Positions 26,238 to 35,073 are shown, counted from the stretch's first letter. The stretch is DNA of 64,000 bases from Pseudorhodoferax sp965279475 (GCA_965279475.1 CBDIIA010000003.1:992001-1056000), one strand, 5' to 3'. The notes: a model not told the origin generated them from the sequence alone. Translations and numbers: made by a program.

Positions 26238-27065
26238 ATGTTGGAACTCGTTTTGCTGGCCAAGGCCGCGGTGATGGGCATCGTCGAAGGCCTGACCGAA
26301 TTTCTGCCGGTGTCGTCCACCGGCCACCTGATCCTCGCCGGCGCGCTGCTCGGGCTGGACGACGACAAGGCCAAGGTCTTCGACATCGCGATCCAGACCG
26401 GCGCCATCCTCGCGGTGATCCTGGTCTACTGGCAGAAGATCCGGCAGACGGTGGCAGCGCTGCCGCGCCAGCCCAAGGCGCAGCGTTTCGCACTGAATGT
26501 TCTCATCGGCTTCCTGCCTGCCGTCGTGCTGGGCCTGCTGTTTGGCAAGCTGATCAAGGCGCACCTGTTCACGCCGATCGTCGTGGCCAGCACCTTCATC
26601 ATCGGCGGCTTCATCATCCTCTGGGCCGAGAAACGGCCGCCGGGTTCAGTGCGCATCGAGCACGTGGACGACATGACGCCGATGGACGCGCTGAAGGTCG
26701 GCCTTGTGCAGTGCCTGGCGATGGTGCCCGGCACCAGCCGCAGCGGCGCCACCATCATCGGCGGCATGCTGCTCGGCCTGTCGCGCCAGGCGGCCACCGA
26801 TTTTTCGTTCTTCCTCGCGATCCCGACGCTGGTGGGCGCGGGCGTGTACAGCCTCTACAAGGAGCGTGCGCTGCTGTCGATGGCCGACCTGCCGATGTTC
26901 GGGGTGGGGCTGCTGTTCTCCTTCGTCAGCGCCTGGTTCTGCGTACGCTGGCTGCTGCGCTACATCTCGACCCACAGCTTCGTGCCGTTCGCCTGGTACC
27001 GCATCGCCTTCGGCATCGTGGTGCTGGCCACGGCCTACACCGGCATGGTGCAGTGGGTCGGTTAG
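26238..27065 (+). CDS. uppP: Undecaprenyl-diphosphatase UppP
   Basis: 275 residues, multi-pass. UppP (BacA) dephosphorylates undecaprenyl diphosphate to recycle the lipid carrier for peptidoglycan and polysaccharide synthesis, and its overproduction gives bacitracin resistance. The signatures are EGLTEFLPVSSTGHLI at residue 17 and PGTSRSGATIIGGMLLGLSR near residue 165. The ATG is preceded by AGGAG. It stands alone, with a 72-base gap upstream and 85 bases downstream. Confidence 0.95.
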   Translation: MLELVLLAKAAVMGIVEGLTEFLPVSSTGHLILAGALLGLDDDKAKVFDIAIQTGAILAVILVYWQKIRQTVAALPRQPKAQRFALNVLIGFLPAVVLGLLFGKLIKAHLFTPIVVASTFIIGGFIILWAEKRPPGSVRIEHVDDMTPMDALKVGLVQCLAMVPGTSRSGATIIGGMLLGLSRQAATDFSFFLAIPTLVGAGVYSLYKERALLSMADLPMFGVGLLFSFVSAWFCVRWLLRYISTHSFVPFAWYRIAFGIVVLATAYTGMVQWVG

Positions 27066-27150
27066 CGCTCCGGCTCCGCGGGTAATCCTCGAATGGGGCG
27101 GGGCCCGGTCTTCTTCACAATGGATGCCATTCCAACCATGAGCGCATGCC

Positions 27151-27678
27151 ATGCCCGTAGAGAAACCCGACCCCACGCCGATGATGCCGTACCAGTTTCC
27201 GAATCCGCCGGATGCGCTGGCCGAGATCGTGGTGCCGCACGCCATCCCGCAGGACGAGCGGCTGTGGGTGCCGCAGGCCGAGAACGTCTGGTTCCGGCCC
27301 TTGTGCCTGAACGCCAGCCAGGGCTACTGGATGAACCTGTTGCGCGTGCGCAAGTCCGGCGTGCTGAGCCGGCATCGCCATCCCCAGGCCGTGCACGGCT
27401 TTGTGCTGAAGGGCCGTTGGCGCTACCTGGAGCACGACTGGGAAGCCACCGAAGGCAGCTACGTGTTCGAGCCTCCCGGCGAGACGCACACCCTCTACGT
27501 GCCCGAAGACGTCGACGAGATGATCACCTATTTCCAGGTCAACGGCGTCATGTACTACACCGACCCCTGGGGCAACGGCACGGGCTACGAGGATGTGTTC
27601 ACCAAGATCGAGATGTGCCGCAAGCACTTCGAGAGTGTCGGCCTGGGCGCCGACTTCACCCGTCAGTTCATTCGTTGA
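27151..27678 (+). CDS. Cupin of the 2,4'-dihydroxyacetophenone dioxygenase family
   Basis: 175 residues. The cupin core is visible as GVLSRHRHPQAVHGFVLKGR, supplying metal-binding histidines, then SYVFEPPGETHTLYVPED with the second motif. The overall pattern resembles 2,4'-dihydroxyacetophenone dioxygenase (DAD), a non-heme iron enzyme that cleaves the side chain between the carbonyl carbon and CH2OH. The next gene is an SDR starting four bases after its stop, so they probably act in the same catabolic step series. The actual substrate is not shown by the sequence. Confidence 0.8.
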   Translation: MPVEKPDPTPMMPYQFPNPPDALAEIVVPHAIPQDERLWVPQAENVWFRPLCLNASQGYWMNLLRVRKSGVLSRHRHPQAVHGFVLKGRWRYLEHDWEATEGSYVFEPPGETHTLYVPEDVDEMITYFQVNGVMYYTDPWGNGTGYEDVFTKIEMCRKHFESVGLGADFTRQFIR

Positions 27679-27682
27679 CCCC

Positions 27683-28402
27683 ATGACCTATCAGGCAGAC
27701 ATCTTCAAGGGAAAGCGTGCACTGGTGGCTGGCGCCACTCAGGGCATCGGCGCCGTCATCGCCAACCATCTGGCGGCGCTCGGTGCCGAGGTGACGGCGC
27801 TGGGCCTCGGGCCTGGCGACGGCACGCTCGATGCGGCCGTGCAGGTGCTGCAGGCGGACGTGACCTCGCCGTCGAGCCTCGACGCGGCGCTGGCCGGCAT
27901 CGACCGGCTCGACATCGTCTTCAACTGCGCAGGCATCATCAGGCGCGGCGCCGAGCACGATGTCGAGGTGTTCGAGCAGGTGCTGGCGGTGAACCTCACC
28001 GGCACGATGCGCGTCTGCACCGCGACCCGGGAGAGGCTCAAGGCCAGCCGCGGCTGCATCGTCAACACGGCCTCGATGCTGAGCTTCTTCGGCGGCGGGC
28101 TGGTGCCGGGGTACGCGGCCAGCAAGGGCGGCGTCGCGCAGCTCACGAAATCACTGGCGATCGCCTATGCGGTCGACGGCATCCGCGTCAATGCGGTGGC
28201 GCCGGGCTGGATCGCCACGCCGCTCACGCAGCCGCTGCAGGACGACCCGGCCCGCTCTGGCCCGATCCTCGCGCGCACGCCGCTGAACCGCTGGGGCACG
28301 ACGGCTGATGTGGCGCAGGCGGCGGTGTTCCTGTGCACACCGGCCGCGGCGTTCATGACCGGCGTCATCCTGCCGGTCGACGGCGGCTATCTGATCAGCT
28401 GA
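27683..28402 (+). CDS. Short-chain dehydrogenase/reductase
   Basis: 239 residues. The NAD(P)-binding motif is AGATQGIGAVIANHLA (Ala in place of the common Thr of TGxxxGIG). Next come NCAGI, the catalytic Ser in NTASMLSFFGGG, and YAASKGG with Tyr and Lys. The C-terminal VNAVAPGWIATPL and PVDGGYLIS are standard SDR features. An acidic residue after strand 2 is not evident, so cofactor preference is unclear. It lies four bases after the cupin dioxygenase gene and is very likely in the same operon. Confidence 0.9.
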   Translation: MTYQADIFKGKRALVAGATQGIGAVIANHLAALGAEVTALGLGPGDGTLDAAVQVLQADVTSPSSLDAALAGIDRLDIVFNCAGIIRRGAEHDVEVFEQVLAVNLTGTMRVCTATRERLKASRGCIVNTASMLSFFGGGLVPGYAASKGGVAQLTKSLAIAYAVDGIRVNAVAPGWIATPLTQPLQDDPARSGPILARTPLNRWGTTADVAQAAVFLCTPAAAFMTGVILPVDGGYLIS

Positions 28403-28420
28403 AGGCCGCGTCCGGCCGCT

Positions 28421-29272
28421 TCAGTCCGACAGGTTGCGCAGCGCTGCTTCGATCGCCGCCGCCGTGGCCAGCGGCTTTTCCATCGGGAACAGGTGGCTGC
28501 CGTCCAGCATCATGATGCGGCCCGGGCGGCCCTTGCCGTCGGCGCCGACCAGGCGCTCGGTCATTGCCATGCCCACCTGCTGCATCTCGGCGGAATGGCT
28601 GCCGCCGAGGAAGGCCACCGGGCATTTCAGCGGATGGCGCTGGAGCAGCCGGTCGAGGTTGTCGGGCAGGGTGTTGTAGATCGCCGTTTCGACGTCGCGG
28701 TCGAAGTCCAGCACACGCTTCTTCGCGTCGCCGCTGCCCTCGTCGTGCGTGCCGTGGGCGATGTAGTCCTGCAGCACCAGCGGATCCCATTTGGCGAACG
28801 CTTTCTTGTGGCGGAAGTGCTCTAGCGCTGCCTCGGCACTGGGCCAGTTGTTGCGCCGCATGCGGCTGATCTTGCCGGGCGACACCGATCCCACGAGCTG
28901 CGTGCGCTTGAACATGCCGAGCGTGGTCGCGCGCCAGCCGCCCAGCACCGGCGAGTCGATCAGCAGCACGCCGCGCGCCAGCTGCGGGTGCCGGGCTGCG
29001 GCCATCAGGCTCAGGAAGCCGCCCAGCGAATGGCCGACCAGCCAGGCGGGCTGGCCGCTGCGGTCGACTTCCTTCTGCGCAAAATCGGCCAGCTGCTGCA
29101 CCAGGTGAGGCCAGTTGTTGGTGACCGGGTACTGCGGGTCGTGGCCGAACTTCTCGACCGCCTTGACCGTGTAGCCGCGCGACCGCAGGCTCTTGAACAG
29201 CACACCATAGGTACCGGCCGGAAAGCTGTTCGCGTGCGAGAAGACGATCAGCTGCGGCTCGGGTTTGTTCAT
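28421..29272 (-). CDS. Alpha/beta hydrolase
   Basis: 283 residues. The nucleophile elbow is WLVGHSLGGFLSLMAA near residue 85 and the catalytic His is in DGSHLFPMEKP near residue 260; HANSFPAGTY near the N-terminus supplies the oxyanion region. The substrate cannot be predicted. The ATG at 29272 overlaps the TGA of the MurA-like gene (ATGA), so translation is coupled. It is the last gene of the mutS-anbu-murA-like-hydrolase block. Confidence 0.88.
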   Translation of the reverse strand: MNKPEPQLIVFSHANSFPAGTYGVLFKSLRSRGYTVKAVEKFGHDPQYPVTNNWPHLVQQLADFAQKEVDRSGQPAWLVGHSLGGFLSLMAAARHPQLARGVLLIDSPVLGGWRATTLGMFKRTQLVGSVSPGKISRMRRNNWPSAEAALEHFRHKKAFAKWDPLVLQDYIAHGTHDEGSGDAKKRVLDFDRDVETAIYNTLPDNLDRLLQRHPLKCPVAFLGGSHSAEMQQVGMAMTERLVGADGKGRPGRIMMLDGSHLFPMEKPLATAAAIEAALRNLSD

Positions 29273-30570
29273 TCCTCGCTGGTCCATTCGACCTGCACAC
29301 CCAGGCTGCGCAGGTTCTCGGCAAAGCGCGGGTGGGCGCGCCGGATCGGTGCGGCATTGCGGATCTCGGAGCGTCCGTCGATGCTGGCCGCCACCATCAG
29401 CAGCGCGATCGCGACGCGGATGATGTAGGGGCTCTCGACCACCGCCGGCGTCAGCGGGTTGCCGCCGAAGGTGACCAGCCGGTGCGGGTCCGACTGGAAC
29501 ACGTGCGCGCCAAACTTCGACAGCTCGCCGGTCCAGCCCATTGCGCCGTCGTACACCTTGTTCCAGAACATGGCGTTGCCCTGCGCCCGCACGCCCAGCG
29601 CGATGAAGATGGGCAGCAGGTCGACCGGAAAGTAGGGCCAGGGCGCCGCCTCCACCTTGGTCAGCACGTTGCTCGTGAAGGGCGTCTGCACCTGCAGCGG
29701 GCCGGAGCGGCTGGCGCTCGACCATCCGTCGGCATGGCGGATCGTCACGCCGAACTTGGCGAACGTGCGGTCGATCAGCGGAAAGTTCTCGGGCGCGCTG
29801 TTGCGCACGACCACATCGCCGCCGGTGATCGCCCCCAGCGCCAGGAAGGTCGTGATCTCGTGGAAGTCTTCGTCGAACCTGAACTCGCCGCCGTGCAGCC
29901 GTTCGCCGCCGTGCACAGTCAGGCGCGAGGTGCCGATGCCTTCGATGCGCGCGCCGATCACGCCCAGGAAGCGGCAGAACTCCTGCACATGCGGCTCGGA
30001 CGCGGCATTGGTCAGCGTGGAGGTGCCGCTGGCGCCGGCCGCGCACAGCACGAAGTTCTCGGTCGTGGTGACGGACGCATAGTCGAGCCAGTGGTCCACC
30101 GGCGTCATGCGCCCGGCGCAGCGCACCAGCAGCGAGCCATCGGTGCGCTCGACCGTGCTGCCGAAATGCCGGAACACGTCGACGTGCGGATCGATCTCGC
30201 GCACGCCCAGTGTGCAGCCCTTGATGTTGTCCTCCAGCCGGGCGATGCCGAAGCGTGCGAGCAGCGGCGGCACCAGCATGATGGAGGAGCGCATCTCCTC
30301 GGGCAGGCGATGCCGCGCCGCATCGAACCGGGTCTCGCGGTGGTGCAGGTCGAGCGTGCCGGTCGACTGGTCGAGCCGCACCTCGCTGCCGAGCGTGCGG
30401 AAGATGTCGAGGATCTTGCGCACGTCCGTGATGTCGGGCACGCCATGCAGGCGCAGCGGCTCGCAGGTCAGCAGGGTGGCGCAGAGCACCGGCAGCACGG
30501 CATTCTTGTTCGCTGAAGGGATGATGCGGCCGCGCAGCGGGGCGCCGCCGTGCACGATGAGATTGGACAT
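29269..30570 (-). CDS. Divergent MurA-family enolpyruvyl transferase
   Basis: 433 residues of EPSP synthase/MurA fold. MurA transfers enolpyruvate from PEP to UDP-GlcNAc, the first step of peptidoglycan synthesis. Retained residues: Lys and Asn in IIPSANKNAVLPVL, the reactive Cys and Arg in KGCTLGVREIDPH, and the Asp in YFPVDLLP. The usual C-terminal RGYE motif is replaced by RRAHPRFAENL, and the SGAKNA motif is altered to SANKNA. It is therefore a divergent paralogue, probably not the housekeeping murA, which in this group is normally elsewhere with other cell-wall or his genes (knowledge). Start ATG 30570; open frame to 30621. Confidence 0.82.
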   Translation of the reverse strand: MSNLIVHGGAPLRGRIIPSANKNAVLPVLCATLLTCEPLRLHGVPDITDVRKILDIFRTLGSEVRLDQSTGTLDLHHRETRFDAARHRLPEEMRSSIMLVPPLLARFGIARLEDNIKGCTLGVREIDPHVDVFRHFGSTVERTDGSLLVRCAGRMTPVDHWLDYASVTTTENFVLCAAGASGTSTLTNAASEPHVQEFCRFLGVIGARIEGIGTSRLTVHGGERLHGGEFRFDEDFHEITTFLALGAITGGDVVVRNSAPENFPLIDRTFAKFGVTIRHADGWSSASRSGPLQVQTPFTSNVLTKVEAAPWPYFPVDLLPIFIALGVRAQGNAMFWNKVYDGAMGWTGELSKFGAHVFQSDPHRLVTFGGNPLTPAVVESPYIIRVAIALLMVAASIDGRSEIRNAAPIRRAHPRFAENLRSLGVQVEWTSEE

Positions 30571-30639
30571 GGCTTGGGGATTCTTCGGGAACGGGGACGC
30601 TGGTGTCAGCCGCGGCACCACGCGGTGCGCGCCGGTGGA

Positions 30640-31467
30640 TCAGATCAGGCGCTCTTGGGGCGTCGTGATCTTGCGCAGCGGTTTGCCGCGTCCGGACTGC
30701 ACCATCAGCGGCAGCTCGGTCGGGCCGTCCTTCCATTGCGGGTCTTCGATGCTGTCGAACACTTCGCGCAGCTTCTGGCCCCAGCTGCTGTGCAGCATGC
30801 GGAAGTAGGGGTTGTGCTCGTCGATGCAGACCACCTTGTCGGTCTGGAAGTCGTCGACGCCGTACACCACCAGGTCGAGCGGCAGGCCGACCGACAGGTT
30901 TGACTTCAGCGTCGAATCCATCGACACCAGGGCGCACTTGGCGGCCTCGTCGAGCGGCGTATCGGGCGTGATCACGCGGTCGAGCACGGGTTTGCCGTAC
31001 TTCGACTCGCCGACCTGGAAGTAGGGCGTCTCGGGCGTGGCCTCGATGAAGTTGCCGGCCGAATACACCTGGAACAGCCGCATGCCTTCGCCGCGGATCT
31101 GGCCGCCGAAGATCATCGACACGTTGAACTCCACACCCGACTGTCGCAGCGAGGCCGCGTCGCGTTCGTACACGTGGCGCACGGCCGCGCCCAGCACGCG
31201 GGCGGCGTCGAACATGCTGCGGGCGTTCCAGATGGTGATGGGGTCGCTGTCCTCGAATTCCTTCAATTGCTCGACCTGCAGGATCTCGCGGATCGACTGC
31301 GAGATGCTCAGGTTGCCGGCCGACAGCAGCACCATGAAGCGGTCGTTCGGCCGCTCGTAGACGATCATCTTGCGGAAGGTGCCGATCTGGTCCAGCCCGG
31401 CGTTGGTGCGCGAGTCGGACAGGAAGACCAGCCCGGCATTGAGTTTGATGGCGACGCAGTAGGTCAT
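30640..31467 (-). CDS. Anbu proteasome-like peptidase
   Basis: 275 residues of the Ntn-hydrolase/20S proteasome superfamily. Thr2 follows the initiator Met (MTYCVAIKLNAGLVFLSDSR), with the downstream SDSRTNAG and Lys in GTFRKMIVYE matching the catalytic set. Anbu (ancestral beta subunit, HslV-related) is annotated as proteasome-type protease; its physiological substrates are not known. Anbu is usually clustered with a transglutaminase-like protein, an alpha-E protein and an ATP-grasp ligase (knowledge). None of these is next to it here. Its ATG overlaps the mutS stop (ATGA). Confidence 0.92.
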   Translation of the reverse strand: MTYCVAIKLNAGLVFLSDSRTNAGLDQIGTFRKMIVYERPNDRFMVLLSAGNLSISQSIREILQVEQLKEFEDSDPITIWNARSMFDAARVLGAAVRHVYERDAASLRQSGVEFNVSMIFGGQIRGEGMRLFQVYSAGNFIEATPETPYFQVGESKYGKPVLDRVITPDTPLDEAAKCALVSMDSTLKSNLSVGLPLDLVVYGVDDFQTDKVVCIDEHNPYFRMLHSSWGQKLREVFDSIEDPQWKDGPTELPLMVQSGRGKPLRKITTPQERLI

Positions 31468-34121
31468 GAGGGGAAATCTTGTGGTGCGGGCGACCGGGCG
31501 GCCGTCTCGCGGCGGGCGAGGTTCTGGAGCCGGTAGAGCGCCTCGAGCGCTTCGCGCGGGCTCAGGGCGTCGGGGTCGATCGAGTTCAGCAGCGATTCTA
31601 AGGGGCCGGGCCCCGCGTGCTGGCTGGCCGGCGGCGGCGCGAACAGGTCGATCTGTGCCCGGCTCTCGCTGGCCTGTGCCTCCAGCGCCTCGAGCGTATG
31701 GCGCGCATGGCTCAGCACCGCGCCCGGCATGCCCGCCAGCCGCGCCACCTGGATGCCGTAGCTGCGGCTGGCCGGCCCGCCCTGGATCTCGTGCAGGAAC
31801 ACGATGTCACTGCCCGATTCGGCGGCGCTCACGTGCACGTTCTGCGCCGCGTGGTGCCGCGCCGGGAACTCGGTCAGCTCGAAGTAGTGCGTAGCGAACA
31901 GCGTGAAGGCCTGCGTGCGGTCGTGCAGGTGCGCCGCGATGCCCGAGGCCAGCGCCAGGCCATCGAAGGTCGACGTGCCGCGGCCGATCTCGTCCATCAG
32001 CACCAGGCTGTGGCGCCCGGCGCTGTGCAGGATCTGGGCGGCCTCGGTCATCTCGACCATGAACGTCGACTGCGCGTTCGCCAGGTCGTCCGCCGCGCCG
32101 ATGCGGGTGTGGATCGCATCGATCGGCCCGAGCCGGCAGGACGACGCGGGCACATGGCTGCCGATGCTGGCCAGCAGCACGATCAGCGCCACCTGCCGCA
32201 TGTAGGTCGACTTGCCGCCCATGTTGGGGCCCGTGATGATCTGCATGCGCTGCTTCGGGCCCAGCCGCGTGTCGTTGGCGATGAAGGCGGCCTGCGAGGT
32301 CTCGGCCAGCCGGGCCTCGACGACAGGGTGGCGGCCGCGCTCGATCTCGATGCAGGGCTCGCGCACGAACACCGGCGCGCACCAGTTGAGCGTGAGCGAA
32401 CGCTCGGCCAGCGCACACAGCGCGTCGAGCGTGGCCAGCGATTGCGCAAGCCGCGACAGCGCGGGTATGAAGTGCTGCAACTGCGCCAGCAGCCGCTCGT
32501 ACAGCCACTTCTCGCGCGCCAGCGCACGCTCCTGCGCACTCAGCGCCTTGTCCTCGAAGGCCTTCAGTTCGGGCGTGATGAAACGTTCGGCGTTCTTCAG
32601 CGTCTGGCGGCGGCGGTAGTCGGGCGGCACGCGGTCGATGGCGCCGTTGGTGATCTCGATGTAGAAGCCGTGCACCTTGTTGAACTGCACGCGCAGATTG
32701 GCGATGCCGGTGCGGGCCTTCTCGCGTGTCTCCAGGTCGAGCAGGAAGGCATCGCAGTTGGTCTGGATCGCCCGCAGCTCGTCGAGTTCGGCGTCGTGGC
32801 CCGAGGCGATCACCCCGCCGTCGCGCAGCAGCGCCGCCGGCTCGGGCAGGATCGCGCTCAGGAGCAGGGCGGCGCAGCCTTCCGGCGGCCGCATGCCCGC
32901 GGCCACCTCGCCGAGCAGTCCGTCCATGCCGGTCAGCGCCGGAGCCAGCGCCTCGGCCTTCTGCAGGCTCCACTGCAGTGCAACCAGTTCGCGCGGGCGC
33001 ACTTGGCCGAGCGCGATGCGCGCGGTGATGCGCTCGACGTCGCTGCTGCCTTTCAACTGCTCGCGCAGCCGGTGCCAGTTGCCTGCGCCGGCGGCTTCGC
33101 GCAGCAGCGTGGTCGCCAGCAGGCGCGTGGTGGCCGGGCCGCGGTCGCGCTGCGGTTCGAGCAGCCAGCGCCGCAGCAGGCGGCTGCCCATGCTGGTCAT
33201 GCAGGTGTCGAGCAGCGAGAAGAGCGTGGGGCTGTCCTCGCCGCGCAGTGTCTGCGTGAGTTCGAGGTTGCGCCGGGTCGACAGCGGCAGGTCGATGCCG
33301 GCATCGGGGCGCTGCACGCGCAGCGTCTGCACGTGCGACAGCGCCTGGCCCTGCGTGTGCTCGGCATAGGCCAGCAGCGCCGAGGCCGCGGCGTGCGCCT
33401 GCGGCAGCTGATCGGCCTGCCAGGCCGCGAGGCTGGCTGCCTTCAGCTGCTGCTGCAGCTTGCGCTGGCCGAGCGCGCTGTCGAACTGCCAGGCCGGCCG
33501 CGTCGCGATCGACAGCACCGCCCCCTGCGGCGACGCCAGTCGCTGTGCCTTGATGCGCTGCACCAGCGTGGCCGGCGCATCGGCGCTGACCAGCAGCTCG
33601 CTCGGCGCGATGTGGGCGATCCAGGCCGCGAGGTCGTCGCTGGCGCACTCGCCCAGGTGCAGCTCCGACTGCGTGAGGCTCAGCCAGGCCAGCCCGCAGG
33701 TCTGGCGCCGGCCCTGGTGCACGGCCAGCAGGATCGACTCGGTCTTGTCCGCCAGCAGCTCGGCATCGGTCAGCGTGCCCGGCGTCACCACCCGTACCAC
33801 CTTGCGCTCGACGGGCCCCTTGCCGGTGACCTCGCCCACCTGCTCGCAGATGGCCACCGACTCGCCCAGCCTGATCAGCTTGCCCAGGTAGCCCTCCATC
33901 GCATGGAAAGGCACGCCGCACATCACCACCGGCTGCCCGGCCGATTGCCCGCGGCGCGTCAGCGTGATGTCGAGCAAGGCGGCGGCACGCTCGGCGTCGG
34001 CGTAGAACAGCTCGTAGAAGTCGCCCATGCGGTAGAACACGAGCGTGTCGGGGTGCGCAGCCTTGAGGGTTAGGTACTGCGCCATCATCGGCGTATGGGC
34101 AGAAACGTCGAATGCACTCAT
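31464..34121 (-). CDS. mutS: DNA mismatch repair protein MutS
   Basis: 885 residues. The mismatch-binding N-terminus is complete, with the Phe-x-Glu type motif in LVFYRMGDFYELFYADAE. The core/clamp is followed by the ATPase domain: Walker A GPNMGGKSTYMRQVAL, then DDLANAQSTFMVEM, Walker B LVLMDEIGRGTSTFDGLALA and LFATHYFELTEF. MutS recognises mismatches and recruits MutL. I take the ATG at 34121 (MSAFDVSAHTPMM); ATG 34127 and two TTG codons also fit. Its stop overlaps the Anbu start by ATGA. A HigBA pair lies directly upstream on the same strand. Confidence 0.96.
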   Translation of the reverse strand: MSAFDVSAHTPMMAQYLTLKAAHPDTLVFYRMGDFYELFYADAERAAALLDITLTRRGQSAGQPVVMCGVPFHAMEGYLGKLIRLGESVAICEQVGEVTGKGPVERKVVRVVTPGTLTDAELLADKTESILLAVHQGRRQTCGLAWLSLTQSELHLGECASDDLAAWIAHIAPSELLVSADAPATLVQRIKAQRLASPQGAVLSIATRPAWQFDSALGQRKLQQQLKAASLAAWQADQLPQAHAAASALLAYAEHTQGQALSHVQTLRVQRPDAGIDLPLSTRRNLELTQTLRGEDSPTLFSLLDTCMTSMGSRLLRRWLLEPQRDRGPATTRLLATTLLREAAGAGNWHRLREQLKGSSDVERITARIALGQVRPRELVALQWSLQKAEALAPALTGMDGLLGEVAAGMRPPEGCAALLLSAILPEPAALLRDGGVIASGHDAELDELRAIQTNCDAFLLDLETREKARTGIANLRVQFNKVHGFYIEITNGAIDRVPPDYRRRQTLKNAERFITPELKAFEDKALSAQERALAREKWLYERLLAQLQHFIPALSRLAQSLATLDALCALAERSLTLNWCAPVFVREPCIEIERGRHPVVEARLAETSQAAFIANDTRLGPKQRMQIITGPNMGGKSTYMRQVALIVLLASIGSHVPASSCRLGPIDAIHTRIGAADDLANAQSTFMVEMTEAAQILHSAGRHSLVLMDEIGRGTSTFDGLALASGIAAHLHDRTQAFTLFATHYFELTEFPARHHAAQNVHVSAAESGSDIVFLHEIQGGPASRSYGIQVARLAGMPGAVLSHARHTLEALEAQASESRAQIDLFAPPPASQHAGPGPLESLLNSIDPDALSPREALEALYRLQNLARRETAARSPAPQDFPS

Positions 34122-34296
34122 ATCCATCAACAACTTGCCGTTTCTGCTTGGTTTTACTAAAGAAGGTCGAAGACGATTTTCGCAAGTTTTGCCTTTGCTC
34201 CGCTTTGCCTAGTGGAGCGAGGTCAGAAACCTGGGCTGGGACGCTGTCAACAGGCGCGCACGCCTGGAAAATGGATCTTCAGAAGAGCGTCGATCC

Positions 34297-34629
34297 TCAG
34301 CCTACCGCGAGCCGGACCGGCTTTCCGACCCTGCTTAACATCTCCACCAGGGTGTCGATGGTGAACTTGGCTGTTTTCTTGTTCACCACGTCGGAGACAC
34401 GAGGCCGGGACACCATGAGGATCTCGGCCGCTTCGGCCTGCTTCAAATGGTGTTCGGCGATCCAGGTCGACAACTCGTCCATCAACTGCTGCTTCAAGAG
34501 ATGGGTGTCGTTGATCTGCTTGCGCGAGGCGGCCTGAAGGCGCCTGGCTTCTTCCGGCGCAAAGCCCAATTCCAGGAAAAGGTTGGTGCCCGGCTTCGTC
34601 ACGTGGCGGATGTCAGTGTCGATCTTCAT
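34297..34629 (-). CDS. higA: HigA-type antitoxin (XRE helix-turn-helix)
   Basis: 110 residues. The helix-turn-helix is central to C-terminal (LKQAEAAEILMVSRPRVSDVVN), resembling the XRE antitoxins paired with Gp49/HigB toxins. The N-terminal half (FLELGFAPEEARRLQAASRK) is probably the toxin-binding part. The ATG at 34629 overlaps the toxin stop by ATGA. It would neutralise the toxin and repress the promoter through the palindrome before the toxin gene. Base composition is lower in GC than the neighbours, consistent with acquisition. Confidence 0.87.
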   Translation of the reverse strand: MKIDTDIRHVTKPGTNLFLELGFAPEEARRLQAASRKQINDTHLLKQQLMDELSTWIAEHHLKQAEAAEILMVSRPRVSDVVNKKTAKFTIDTLVEMLSRVGKPVRLAVG

Positions 34630-34898
34630 GTCTGGGTCTTTTTCTGGAAGCAATGCAGCACATAGATGGCTTCCTCGAACTTGGCCACGTACATCACGCG
34701 GTAGATACCGTTCGCATCCCGGATGCGGATCTCCCTCGTGCCTGCTCCCACTTCATTGAAAGGTTTCCAGTCGGTTGGGTCCAGTCCCGCCTGCACTTTG
34801 CCAAGCTGGAAACCAGCCTCGCGCCTGGGCTCCACAGGAAAGGCGAGCAAGTCGTCGTACGCCGAGCCGACCCAACGGATTTCTTTGTCTTCAGCCAT
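34626..34898 (-). CDS. higB: HigB/Gp49-type toxin
   Basis: 90 residues of the RelE/HigB-like phage Gp49 family, which cleaves mRNA on the ribosome. Typical features are WVGSAYDDLLAFP, GTREIRIRDANGIYRVMYVAKF and the C-terminal YVLHCFQKKTQ. The toxin gene precedes the antitoxin, as in hig systems. The ATG at 34898 lies just nine bases after the palindromic operator, so the transcript leader must be very short. Confidence 0.88.
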   Translation of the reverse strand: MAEDKEIRWVGSAYDDLLAFPVEPRREAGFQLGKVQAGLDPTDWKPFNEVGAGTREIRIRDANGIYRVMYVAKFEEAIYVLHCFQKKTQT

Positions 34899-34907
34899 GG
34901 CGAGGTT

Positions 34908-34925
34908 TGTATAAAATTTTATACA
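34908..34925. promoter_or_regulatory. Perfect 18-bp palindromic operator of higBA
   Basis: TGTATAAAA-TTTTATACA is a perfect uninterrupted palindrome immediately before the toxin start codon. It contains TATAAA/TATACA -10-like sequences on the minus strand, so a repressor bound there would cover the promoter. Autoregulation by the antitoxin is the standard mode for this family; assignment of this site is inference from position and symmetry. Confidence 0.75.
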
Positions 34926-35073
34926 TTTGGACGGTTCAAGTCAAACCGTGCGAAGGGCCGAGTTCCGGTGGCGCCCCGGCAACCGTGGCGACACTGTGAC
35001 GCAATGGGTGTACGTCTCGGTTTTGCGTGTTTCTGCCCTGGACATGAGCGGCACCGCGTCTTAAAGTGCGTCC

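Noticed and set aside
28421..30937. 838-codon frame that would fuse a long leader to the hydrolase
   Set aside because: The part before 29272 is antisense-like shadow of the MurA-like gene in another frame; ATG 29272 with ATGA coupling explains the hydrolase.
31617..34073. 818-codon open frame on the plus strand
   Set aside because: Exact antisense of mutS; composition (Arg, Gln, His, Val) is typical of a shadow.
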